The translations under genes and the position numbers were made by a program. The notes below the pieces were generated by a model. The model saw nothing but the letters and a program-made list of their open reading frames with translations. It was not told where the DNA came from and searched no databases. Positions 15,700-22,716 of a DNA stretch of 26,910 bases are shown here, piece by piece. Where the stretch lies: NCBI GenBank assembly GCA_964405335.1, contig CAYONP010000084.1, positions 1 to 26,910 of the forward strand, read 5' to 3'. The DNA is from CAYONP01 sp964405335. Lineage in GTDB: Bacteria; Armatimonadota; UBA10988. Each line of letters starts with the position of its first letter. Within the stretch, counting starts at the first letter, position 1.

Positions 15700-16718
15700 G
15701 CCAGACCGCCTCGGGTCACCGTCAAGAAGTAGTCTTCAAGGCTCATCCGCTCGGGCACCAGCTCGAACAGCTCGACCCCACCGCCGACCAGCACGCGGCT
15801 CAGCTCGGGGATCCGCTCGCGCGGCAGCTCGACCTCGATGCCGCCCGGCGTGCTCGCCACGTTGACCGAGCCGGACATGGCGCCGACCAGCTCGACCGCC
15901 AGCTCGCGCGGCTGGCAGACAACCTGCACCCGGGCCACGTCGGGCTCGGCCAGCAGCCCCTCGACCGCGCCGGCCTGGACCAGCTTGCCGCGGTCGATGA
16001 TGGCGACCTTGGTACACAGCACCTGAATCTCGTGCAGCAGGTGGCTCGAGATGAAGATCGTCAGCCCGTCCTCGAAGGCCAGCGACTGGATCAGCTCGCG
16101 CACCTCCTTCATGCCCTGCGGGTCGAGACCGTTGGTCGGCTCATCGAGGATCAGCAGCCGCGGCATGGGCAGCATCGCCGCGGCCAGTGCCAGCCGGGCG
16201 CGCATGCCTTGCGAGTAGGTGTTCACCCGGTCGCGCTCGCGGCCGGCCAGGCGCACCCGGTGCAGCGCCTGGTCGATTTCGTCGTCGCTCACGCGGCCGG
16301 TCATCTCGGCCAGGATGCGCAAGTTGTGCAGGCCGGAGAGGTGGCGGTAGAAGGCCGGCGCCTCGACCTGCGCGCCGACGCCCATCAGCGCCCGCCGCGG
16401 GTGACGGCGAACATCGTGCCCCATCATCGAGGCGCTGCCTTTAGTCGGCTTGATCAGCCCCAGCAGCATCCGGATGGTGGTGCTCTTGCCCGCCCCGTTC
16501 GGCCCGAGGAACCCGTAGATGTCGCCCGCGCGCACGGTCAGGTTCAGGCTGTCGACCACGCAGCGACGGCCGTAGAAGCGGGTCAGATCGAAGGTCTCGA
16601 GCACCACCTCGCCGGGCGCGGCGTGCGGTCGAGGCTGGGGCCGCGCGCGGTGGCGCAGTTCCAGGCCCTCGGCGGGCGGCTCGATCGTCGGCGCGGGAAT
16701 GTCCGGCAGGTCGGCCAT
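15696..16718 (-). CDS. ABC transporter ATP-binding protein
   Basis: A 340-residue ATPase of the ABC-2 exporter/CcmA-like class. Residues 1-36 are a proline-rich N-terminal extension that is not part of the nucleotide-binding domain. Walker A is GPNGAGKST (72-80), Q-loop Gln117, signature SQG (169-171), Walker B LLILDEP with Asp192 and Glu193, and the H-loop is SSHLL. About 90 C-terminal residues form an accessory domain common in this class. I choose the ATG at 16718 (MADLPD), which overlaps the stop of the upstream hydrolase gene by one base (TGATG). The frame is open to 16766 but that stretch is inside the hydrolase gene. It pairs with the permease gene that follows. Confidence 0.95.
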   Translation of the reverse strand: MADLPDIPAPTIEPPAEGLELRHRARPQPRPHAAPGEVVLETFDLTRFYGRRCVVDSLNLTVRAGDIYGFLGPNGAGKSTTIRMLLGLIKPTKGSASMMGHDVRRHPRRALMGVGAQVEAPAFYRHLSGLHNLRILAEMTGRVSDDEIDQALHRVRLAGRERDRVNTYSQGMRARLALAAAMLPMPRLLILDEPTNGLDPQGMKEVRELIQSLAFEDGLTIFISSHLLHEIQVLCTKVAIIDRGKLVQAGAVEGLLAEPDVARVQVVCQPRELAVELVGAMSGSVNVASTPGGIEVELPRERIPELSRVLVGGGVELFELVPERMSLEDYFLTVTRGGLA

Positions 16719-18670
16719 CAGGCGGGTCCCGGCCTTTCCTCGAGCAGACTCCAGTCGAGTTGCCAATCCCAGCCGAGGAAGCCGCCGAGCAGGAACTTGT
16801 TGCAGCCGTCCCAGTCAGCCTCGCGGTGATAGACCAGCAGCTCGGGGATCAGGTCGTACTTGTGGTTGTAGGGCAACGCCGCGCCATAGGCCTCGCCGCT
16901 GCACCAGCAGATCAGCCCGCCGGCGCGCAGCGGGTGCGGCACGAGCAGGAAACAGCCCAGGTCGTCGCCCTGGTAGACCTTCTCGCCGAAGGTGTAGCGC
17001 CCGCGTTGGAGCGTCACGCCGCGCGGCAGCGTCGCCGCCGGGTCGGCGATGCCAGGCAGCGTCACCGTGCCCGGCTCGCCGAAGATCACCAGGTTGCGCC
17101 CGGCGACCTGCTCGGCGGTCAGGTCGCGGTCGAACGCCAGCGGCGCCAGGCCCTCGGCGAACTGCCACCACTCGGTGCGAAAGGCCTCGGCCCGGGCGCG
17201 GTTGTGCGCCCGATCGGCGTCGCTCCCGCCGGTGCCCACGACGGCGATGAACGGCGCGTTGAAGACCTCGCGCATCGGCCCCATCAGCGGCGGTGGGCCG
17301 GGCTGACCCGGCTCGGCCGGCGACGGTCGGCCCTCGGCGTCGATCGTGATCCGGTGCGGCCCCGCACCGAGCCGTCCGGCGGCCTGTCCGTTGACCGTCA
17401 CCGCCGGCTCACCGCGGCGCAGCGCCTCGGGCAGGTCGAGCCACAGCTCGGCCACGTTGCGGCAGGTGGCGGTCACACCCTGCTCGCCGACCTCGGCGTC
17501 GATCGAAGCCGGCTCGGCCTTGCGGTGGAAGGCGCGCAGGTCGGCCCAGTAAGCCCGGCCATACTTGGTGGTGTAAGTGGTGAAGCTCACCCGCGGCGGC
17601 GCGGCGGCCCGGCGGTGGTCGTCGAGCGCGGCGAACATGCGCTCGAGCGGCTCATCCTCCCAGTAGAGATAATGGCCCAGGCCGGCGCGCTCCTCGTAGC
17701 GAAAGTCGTAGCCGAGCCGCTCCATGACCGGCGCGATCAGCCGCGAATGCTCGGTCGGCACGAGGTTGTCGAACTCGCCGTGCTGCAGGTGCATCGGCAG
17801 GCTGCGCGCGTTGCCGGCCAGGTCAATCGGGTTGTTCTGCAGGATGCACCACGACTTGAACCGCACCTCGTCGCGCTCGCGCCGCTCCCAAACAAAAAAG
17901 TCGGTCTGGCCCGACATCAGCGCCAGCGCGGCGAATCGGTCGGGATGCCGCAGCCCGATCGCCCAGCCGCCATAGCCGCCCATGCTGCAGCCGGTCAGGT
18001 AGATGCGCTCCGGGTCGATCCGGTACCAGCGCTGCATCTCCTCGATCACGCGCAGCACGTCGACCTCGCCGATGCCGAGAAAGTCGCTGTTGCGCCGCCC
18101 GTGCGGCAGGCAGAAGATCATCCCCTGGCTGGGCGCCAGCGACCATTGCGAGGCGGCCAGCACCCACGGCTCGATCTTGCTCGTCTCGAGCACGTAGCCG
18201 TGGAGGAAGATGATCAGCGGCCACTCGCGGTCATCCGAGTAGTTGTCGGGCAGGCGCAGGTGATAGGGCTGTGGGCTCTCGTCGGTGCGGCAGAAATAGG
18301 CCCGCGTGAAGTAGTTGTCCGGCGTCTCGCCGCCGGTCTGGCCGCGATGACCGACCTGTCCCGCCCGGGCCCGGGCCAGGGCGTCGAGACAGGCGGTCCG
18401 CGAGTCGGCCTGCTCTGCCTCCCACGCCGCGCCACGCCAGGGCAGGTAGTGCCGCAATTGCAGCCGCTCAATCTCCAGCCCGGCCAGGGCCAGGTTGCTG
18501 TCGCGCGCGTCGCGGTCGAGCGCCTCGTCGGCGCGCAGTTCGTCGAGTTGCGCCTGGAGCTGCGTGGCGACGGCGTTCCAGTCGGTTTCGGGCGGAGGGT
18601 CCTGCGAACGGCAGGCGCCGGACAGCGTGAGGGCGAGCAGTAGTAACACGCCGGCGGGTCGCGAGCGCAT
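16718..18670 (-). CDS. Exported alpha/beta hydrolase (PHB-depolymerase/prolyl-oligopeptidase-like esterase)
   Basis: A 650-residue protein with a hydrophobic export signal (residues 6-19, followed by LSGAC; possibly a lipoprotein at Cys20, though the box is not ideal). The catalytic triad of an alpha/beta hydrolase is visible: Ser229 in GCSMGG, Asp301 in GEFDNLVP and His333 in LGHYLYW; FLHGYV is the oxyanion segment. Residues about 150-350 match the esterase/feruloyl-esterase-like domain; residues about 360-640 form a second region containing NAPFIAVVGTGG and VIFGEPG that recurs in poorly described multidomain proteins. A helical segment lies at 28-75. The ATG at 18670 is supported by GAGGA about 9 bases upstream. 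It is first in the long minus-strand operon and couples by TGATG to the ATPase gene. Confidence 0.85.
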   Translation of the reverse strand: MRSRPAGVLLLLALTLSGACRSQDPPPETDWNAVATQLQAQLDELRADEALDRDARDSNLALAGLEIERLQLRHYLPWRGAAWEAEQADSRTACLDALARARAGQVGHRGQTGGETPDNYFTRAYFCRTDESPQPYHLRLPDNYSDDREWPLIIFLHGYVLETSKIEPWVLAASQWSLAPSQGMIFCLPHGRRNSDFLGIGEVDVLRVIEEMQRWYRIDPERIYLTGCSMGGYGGWAIGLRHPDRFAALALMSGQTDFFVWERRERDEVRFKSWCILQNNPIDLAGNARSLPMHLQHGEFDNLVPTEHSRLIAPVMERLGYDFRYEERAGLGHYLYWEDEPLERMFAALDDHRRAAAPPRVSFTTYTTKYGRAYWADLRAFHRKAEPASIDAEVGEQGVTATCRNVAELWLDLPEALRRGEPAVTVNGQAAGRLGAGPHRITIDAEGRPSPAEPGQPGPPPLMGPMREVFNAPFIAVVGTGGSDADRAHNRARAEAFRTEWWQFAEGLAPLAFDRDLTAEQVAGRNLVIFGEPGTVTLPGIADPAATLPRGVTLQRGRYTFGEKVYQGDDLGCFLLVPHPLRAGGLICWCSGEAYGAALPYNHKYDLIPELLVYHREADWDGCNKFLLGGFLGWDWQLDWSLLEERPGPA

Positions 18671-18764
18671 GACGAACGTCCTCAGCCGCGGCTTCCCCGG
18701 CAGTATGCTCATCGCCACGGCGCCTGTCAACCGGGCCGCGCCGCAGCGCATACCCGCGCCGCCG

Positions 18765-18790
18765 GCCGGCTGTTGACCCCCAACGCCGGC
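18765..18790. repeat. Inverted repeat in divergent intergenic region
   Basis: GCCGGC(T)GTTG and CAACGCCGGC pair around ACCCC, giving a 10-bp stem with one bulged T. It lies in the 235-base region between the divergent hydrolase and DUF423 genes. It may be a regulator-binding site or a leader hairpin; no T-tract follows. Confidence 0.4.
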
Positions 18791-18844
18791 CGCGGAGGCG
18801 AAGTTCACGATTGAGCAGGACACCACGGCGAGTTGGCCAAGACG

Positions 18845-18872
18845 TTGAAAATCAGGTCAGCGTCCCTATTTC
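18845..18872 (+). promoter_or_regulatory. Weak sigma-70-like promoter upstream of DUF423 gene
   Basis: TTGAAA (18845-18850) and TATTTC (18867-18872) with a 16-base spacer lie 34 bases before the start of the DUF423 gene. The match to -10 is modest and part of it falls in a repeat, so the call is tentative. Confidence 0.25.
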
Positions 18873-18889
18873 TCGCGTCCCCGTTTCTG
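18860..18889. repeat. 15-bp tandem duplication
   Basis: GCGTCCCTATTTCTC is followed immediately by GCGTCCCCGTTTCTG, 12 of 15 bases identical. It lies just upstream of the DUF423 gene and is more AT-rich than its surroundings. It resembles dispersed repeats found near REP-associated transposases in other genomes; no such gene is present here. Confidence 0.6.
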
Positions 18890-18905
18890 CGGGAGGGGCG
18901 GCAGG

Positions 18906-19346
18906 GTGGATGGCCAAGCGGCCGGGCCGGGGTCTAGCTTGAACACCGTCCGACTCGCCGCCATCCTGCTCGCCGCCGGCGTCGGGCTCGGTGCGTTTGG
19001 CGCGCATGGCCTGCGCGCAGTCGTTGCTGCCGAACGGCTGGTCACCTGGCAGACGGCGGTCGATTACCATCTGCTCCACGCGCTCGGCCTGCTGGCGCTC
19101 GGACTGGCCGGCGAGCGGCTGCGGCCGGGCGCGCGGCGGTGGGCGGTCGGGCTGCTGGTCACCGGCATCGGGCTGTTCTGTGGCTCGCTCTATCTGCTGG
19201 TGCTGACCGAGCAGCGCTGGCTCGGCGCGGTGACGCCGCTGGGTGGCGCGGCGTTCATCGCCGGTTGGCTGACGGTGGCGGCCGGCGCGGCTGTTGACGC
19301 ATCCAACACCCGGCCGCAGAATCGACCTGACGAAGTGGTGCCGTAG
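18906..19346 (+). CDS. DUF423 family small membrane protein
   Basis: A 146-residue membrane protein of the DUF423/YgdD family, recognised by GLGAFGAHGLR, by YHLLHALGLLALGL, and by four hydrophobic segments. I chose the GTG at 18906 because GGGAGGGG ends 7 bases upstream; an in-frame TTG at 18939 would give a start closer to other family members. The TAG stop lies inside the GTAGGGGC boundary of repeat copy B, and the last 20 residues (hydrophilic, VDASNTRPQNRP...) are not part of the usual family core. The function of the family is unknown. Confidence 0.85.
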   Translation: MDGQAAGPGSSLNTVRLAAILLAAGVGLGAFGAHGLRAVVAAERLVTWQTAVDYHLLHALGLLALGLAGERLRPGARRWAVGLLVTGIGLFCGSLYLLVLTEQRWLGAVTPLGGAAFIAGWLTVAAGAAVDASNTRPQNRPDEVVP

Positions 19347-19435
19347 GGGCGGGACTCAGTCCCGCCCGAGTGCCGGCGAGCCCGCTTCCAGAGCGGGTCC
19401 AGTCGCCGACGGGCAGGTCTCAGACCTGCCCCTAC
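19343..19435. repeat. 93-bp three-hairpin palindromic element, copy B
   Basis: Same size and layout as copy A. The left hairpin is GGGCGGGACT-C-AGTCCCGCCC, where T-A has become A-T on both arms compared with copy A, a compensatory change. The middle stem is CCCGCT/AGCGGG around TCCAG, and the right hairpin is GGGCAGGTCT-C-AGACCTGCCC. It begins inside the stop codon of the DUF423 gene and ends 45 bases before the PhyH gene, so it can end transcription from the first or influence the second. Confidence 0.92.
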
Positions 19436-19480
19436 CACGAATGCCAACAGGCCAGAATGCAGGCAGTTAGGGAGTGAGCG

Positions 19481-20275
19481 ATGATCTCGCGCGAGCAGGT
19501 GGCGTTCTATGCGGAGCACGGCTGGCTCCACATCCCGCGGGTCTTCAGCGAGGCCGAGATGGCGGCCATGGAGGCCGACCTGAGCTGGATGATGGACCTC
19601 TGGGCCGAGGAGTCGATGGGCTGGGACGGCCCGTGGCGCAAAGAGTACATGGACGAGGCGACCGAGGCGAAGTCGACCCTGATCCACCTGCACGACCTGC
19701 AGTTCTACTCGGACGCCTGGCTCAACGCGGTGACCAAGCCGAACCTGGCCGCGGCGATGGTCGCCCTGCTCGGCGACGACGTCGAGCTGCACCACACCAC
19801 GCTACACGCCAAGCCGCCCGAGACGGGTCACCCCTTCCCGATGCACCAGGACAACGCCTTCTACCGCCACGCCGACGACCGCTACGTCGACGTGCTGGTC
19901 CATCTCGATGATACCTGCCACGAGAACGGCGAGATTCGGTTCCTCGACGGCTCGCACAAGATGGGTGAGCTGCCGCACGTGACCGAGTGGGACGGCAAGC
20001 CCTGCACGCCGCACCTGCCGACCGCGGAGTGGAAGCTGGAAGACACCGTCGCCGTGCCGGCGAAACGTGGCGACGTGGTCTGTTTCAACATCTTCACCAT
20101 CCACGGTAGTTACATCAACCAGACGGACCGCATTCGACGCCTGGTCCGCGTCGGCTATCGCAGTCCAGCGAACCACCAATTCTCGGGTCAGAGCGCACAG
20201 CGGCCGGGAATCATGGTTCACGGCCGGCGGCCGAACCCCGCCCGCGCGGCGCAGTACTCGACCGAGCTGGCCTGA
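19481..20275 (+). CDS. Phytanoyl-CoA dioxygenase (PhyH) family protein
   Basis: A 264-residue Fe(II)/2-oxoglutarate-dependent oxygenase. The facial triad is visible: His122-x-Asp124 in MHQDNAFY and His208 in IHGSYIN; an Arg in the following RIRRLVRVGYR segment would bind 2-oxoglutarate. LDGSHKMG, after GEIRF, is typical of the PhyH family. The ATG has AGGGAG 7-12 bases upstream. No signal peptide, so it is likely cytoplasmic. The substrate is unknown; bacterial members hydroxylate many small molecules. It follows repeat copy B and is followed 12 bases later by a receiver-domain gene, with which it may be co-transcribed. Confidence 0.92.
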   Translation: MISREQVAFYAEHGWLHIPRVFSEAEMAAMEADLSWMMDLWAEESMGWDGPWRKEYMDEATEAKSTLIHLHDLQFYSDAWLNAVTKPNLAAAMVALLGDDVELHHTTLHAKPPETGHPFPMHQDNAFYRHADDRYVDVLVHLDDTCHENGEIRFLDGSHKMGELPHVTEWDGKPCTPHLPTAEWKLEDTVAVPAKRGDVVCFNIFTIHGSYINQTDRIRRLVRVGYRSPANHQFSGQSAQRPGIMVHGRRPNPARAAQYSTELA

Positions 20276-20287
20276 CGCGGCGCCGCC

Positions 20288-20656
20288 GTGGCACGGGTGC
20301 TGGTGATCGACGACGACCCGCGGCTGCGCGAAGTCATCGCGGCGCTGCTGCGTGAGGCCGGTCACCAGGTCGATCAGGCGGCCGATGGTCGCGAGGGGCT
20401 CGAGCGCTTCACCGCCGCGCCGGCCGAGGTGGTGCTGTGCGACATCATCATGCCTGGCCGCGAGGGGCTTGCGACCATCCGCCAGTTGCGCGAGCAGGCG
20501 CCCGGCGTGCCGATCGTCGCCATGTCGGGCGGCGGCTGGGCGAGCCCTGAGGACTACCTGACGCTGGCGCGCGAGATGGGCGCGTCGCTGACCTTGCACA
20601 AGCCGTTCGCCCGGCGCGAGCTGTTGGCCGCGGTCGGCGCGGCGCTTCAGGACTGA
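20288..20656 (+). CDS. Stand-alone response regulator receiver domain
   Basis: A 122-residue single receiver domain with no output domain. The acidic pocket is Asp8-Asp9-Asp10, the phospho-acceptor is Asp52 (LCDIIMPG), the switch Ser is Ser80 (AMSGGG) and the conserved Lys is Lys105 (LHKPF). It starts with GTG 12 bases after the PhyH stop. No histidine kinase is in the window, so it must receive phosphate from elsewhere. It could act as a CheY-like partner or a phosphate relay. Confidence 0.92.
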   Translation: MARVLVIDDDPRLREVIAALLREAGHQVDQAADGREGLERFTAAPAEVVLCDIIMPGREGLATIRQLREQAPGVPIVAMSGGGWASPEDYLTLAREMGASLTLHKPFARRELLAAVGAALQD

Positions 20657-20676
20657 GGGCGGGCTTGGTAGCCAGC

Positions 20677-20701
20677 GGGCGGGTCTGAGACCCGCCCCTA
20701 C
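20677..20701. repeat. Truncated palindromic element, copy C1
   Basis: One hairpin, GGGCGGGTCT-G-AGACCCGCCC, followed by CTAC, matches the left end of the 93-bp element in inverted orientation. The rest of the element is missing or diverged. It lies just after the receiver gene. Confidence 0.75.
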
Positions 20702-20739
20702 CGGGTGCTTCCGCCGCACAAGATCGTGATGACGTCGTC

Positions 20740-20829
20740 GTAGGGGCAGGTCTCAGACCTGCCCGTCAGTGCGACGCGCTCTGGACGGTGCCTTTCCGGC
20801 ACGCCGGCGGGTCTGAGACCCACCCCTAC
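20740..20829. repeat. 90-bp three-hairpin palindromic element, copy C2 (inverted)
   Basis: Bounded by GTAGGGGC and a diverged CACCCCTAC. Its reverse complement aligns with copies A and B, sharing the TCCAGAGCG core and the GACGGGCAGGTCT right hairpin. A small stem GTGCC/GGCAC sits inside. It lies between two convergent gene ends, and its last bases provide the TAG stop of the TIM-barrel gene (20826-20828). Confidence 0.85.
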
Positions 20830-21665
20830 CGCGGCTCGTCGGCGCGGGCGAGACAGCCCTTCAGGTAGGCGAAGTCGGCCGCCGTCTGCTCGACCACCTG
20901 GTCGACGGTCAGGTCGCGCCAGCTATGCCCGCCCTGATACTCGCTGTGCAGCGAGACGGTGCCGTCGAAGCCGATCTGGGCGAGCAGGCGGAAGACCAGC
21001 GTCCAGTCGACCAAGCCCTGTTCGAGCGGGACCATCCGGTCGCGCAGGCGGCCGTTGCCGTCGGGCAGCCAGGTCATCGACTTGACCGCCATCAGGTTGG
21101 TCCGCTCGGCCAGCAGCTCGAGGCCCTGCCGCCAGACGTCCTTGCCGCCCTCGATGACCATGTGGCCGGGATCGATGTAGGCGCCCAGGTGGTGCGGGTC
21201 GGTGCCCTCGAGCAGCCAGTGCACCACGGCCGGGTTGGCGGTGACGAACCGGTCGGAGTGGATGTGCAGGTTGCCCCGCACGCCGTGACGGGCCAGCAGC
21301 GGGGCGAGCGCCTCGACATCGCGCTTGGCCTGCTCGACGGCGGCGCGGTACTGGCCGAACTCGCGGTAAGTGTGGTAGCCGAGTTTGAGCTCCGGCACGC
21401 CGGCGGCGGCAGCGGCGGCGAGCAGCGGTTCGGTGGCCGGGTCGTCGGCGCTGGTGACCGCGGTGGTCAGCATCGGCACACTCAGCCCGGCGTCGGCGAT
21501 GATCCGCATCGCCGCCGGCAGGGCGGTGGTCACCTGCTCGGGCAGAACGAAGCCGCCGGGCCGGACGGTGAGGTCGAGGCCGTCGAAGCCGAGCGTCTTG
21601 ACCGCGGCGGCGGCGCGTTCGAGCGGCCACTCCTGCAGGTGCTTGGCGAACATGACGAAGGTCAT
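20826..21665 (-). CDS. Sugar phosphate isomerase/epimerase-like TIM-barrel protein
   Basis: A 279-residue protein of the AP-endonuclease-2/xylose-isomerase-like TIM-barrel superfamily. Typical segments are GFDGLDLTVRPGG, HIHSDRF, YIDPGHM, AVKSMTW and SLHSEYQGG, carrying the expected His, Asp and Glu metal ligands on successive strands. I use the ATG at 21665 (MTFVMFAKHLQEW); the longer open frame to 21827 has no support. No signal peptide was seen. The C-terminal stop is supplied by repeat copy C2. Family members isomerise or epimerise sugars, inositols or hydroxypyruvate; the exact substrate is not readable. Confidence 0.85.
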   Translation of the reverse strand: MTFVMFAKHLQEWPLERAAAAVKTLGFDGLDLTVRPGGFVLPEQVTTALPAAMRIIADAGLSVPMLTTAVTSADDPATEPLLAAAAAAGVPELKLGYHTYREFGQYRAAVEQAKRDVEALAPLLARHGVRGNLHIHSDRFVTANPAVVHWLLEGTDPHHLGAYIDPGHMVIEGGKDVWRQGLELLAERTNLMAVKSMTWLPDGNGRLRDRMVPLEQGLVDWTLVFRLLAQIGFDGTVSLHSEYQGGHSWRDLTVDQVVEQTAADFAYLKGCLARADEPR

Positions 21666-21774
21666 CGTCGGCTCCAGCGGTCGGCTTCGGCGCGGTGGTA
21701 ACGGTTCCTGCGCCAGGGAACCATGGGCCGGCGGCAACGTCCTTGGACGGAGGGATCGCGCAGCGGAACGTGGG

Positions 21775-22317
21775 ATGATTCGATACGACTGTCCACACTG
21801 TGGCGAGACGCTGACCGTGGCGCCCATGCGCGCCGGGTCGGTCTATGTCTGCGGCGCCTGCGGTGGCGAGACCGAGGTGCCGGGCGAGCGGCCCGAGCCG
21901 CAAGTCGAGAGCCTGTCGCGCCAGATTCGCCGCGCCACGCGGCACTGGAGCAGTCTGTCGGTGATTGTCCTGGCGCTGGTGCTGCTGATCAGCAAGGACA
22001 TCATCATCGGGCTGTTCGAGCCCCCGCCGGCCGACGCGGTGGTGCAGCCGGTGCCGGCGCTGTCCGCCGCGCGAACCGCGCTCGAAGAGCTGCTGCCGCT
22101 CTATGAGGCGCGCTACACCTGGCGGCGGGCCAGCCCCGAGAGCATCGCCGTGCGGCTGACCGTGCCGGCTCGGTCAGCCGGCACCGCCGGCGAGCTGATC
22201 GAGCGCTCGCTGCAGGCGATGACGGCCGCCTGCCCCGGCACGACCTTCATGGTCGAGGTGTATGACGAGGATGGGACGTGGTGTGGTGGGTCGATGCGGC
22301 GGGGTATGGGGCAATGA
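21775..22317 (+). CDS. Zinc-ribbon membrane protein of unknown function
   Basis: A 180-residue protein. Residues 6-30 form a zinc ribbon, CPHC...CGAC, a layout common in planctomycete-type proteins. One transmembrane segment follows (about residues 60-84, VIVLALVLLISKDIIIGLF), so the ribbon faces the cytoplasm and the C-terminal 95 residues probably the outside. The C-terminal part has an alternating pattern (IAVRLTVPA, TFMVEVYDEDG) of a small mixed domain, not recognised. The RBS is weak. It is divergent from the TIM-barrel gene with 109 bases between. Confidence 0.75.
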   Translation: MIRYDCPHCGETLTVAPMRAGSVYVCGACGGETEVPGERPEPQVESLSRQIRRATRHWSSLSVIVLALVLLISKDIIIGLFEPPPADAVVQPVPALSAARTALEELLPLYEARYTWRRASPESIAVRLTVPARSAGTAGELIERSLQAMTAACPGTTFMVEVYDEDGTWCGGSMRRGMGQ

Positions 22318-22408
22318 GGCGTCGGAAGGTGGCCTCGGGCCGACGACGAACTGGATCGCGCGGGTCTGAGATTGGGTGACCTGACGAAGCGTGGAGGGCT
22401 TGGTGGCC

Positions 22409-22681
22409 ATGCGCTTGACGGACTGGTGGAATGGGGCGTGGCCGTCGCTCCGCCGGCTGTTGCTCGCTGGGGCCATTGTGGGCGTGGCCTGGCTCTTCCG
22501 CGAGCAGTTGCCCGAGATCGCTTGGCCGGCCGTGGTGGCCTTCGCAGTGTGGAGGTTCGACGAGCCGCTTCGAGCGCTCCTCGGACGGGTGCGCAAGTTC
22601 GAGGGCGCGGGGGTCAAGTTCGATCTGGAACAGGCGGCTGGCGACGTACGTTCTGTCCAACAGGCAATCGGAGCACCATAG
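22409..22681 (+). CDS. Small membrane protein, probable N-terminal partner of the HEPN-like gene
   Basis: A 90-residue protein from the ATG at 22409, with GGAGGG 10 bases upstream; a GTG at 22391 would add six residues. It has one or two transmembrane stretches (LLLAGAIVGVAWLF and IAWPAVVAFAVW) followed by PLRALLGRVRKFEGAGVKFDLEQ. That ending is shared with a common class of membrane proteins in which a WP hydrophobic segment, an Arg/Leu linker and a K-x-G-x-x-F/D strand precede a soluble helical domain. Here the soluble part appears to be in the next gene, 35 bases downstream in another frame. The neighbouring sequence has lower GC than the rest of the window. Confidence 0.65.
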   Translation: MRLTDWWNGAWPSLRRLLLAGAIVGVAWLFREQLPEIAWPAVVAFAVWRFDEPLRALLGRVRKFEGAGVKFDLEQAAGDVRSVQQAIGAP

Positions 22682-22716
22682 GGCCTGCAGCCCGATGTAG
22701 ACGAAACGGTGAGGCC

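Noticed and set aside
16760..18643. A 627-codon plus-strand open frame opposite the alpha/beta hydrolase
   Set aside because: The minus strand has a full Ser-Asp-His triad and export signal; the plus-strand reading is a GC artefact.
4686..20829. CRISPR array
   Set aside because: The repeated units are self-complementary elements dispersed between genes over 16 kb, with no regular short spacers and no cas genes.
22360..22371. A possible further arm of the 93-bp element (GCGGGTCTGAGA)
   Set aside because: Only 12 bases match and the complementary arm is absent; it could be a remnant but is too short to call.
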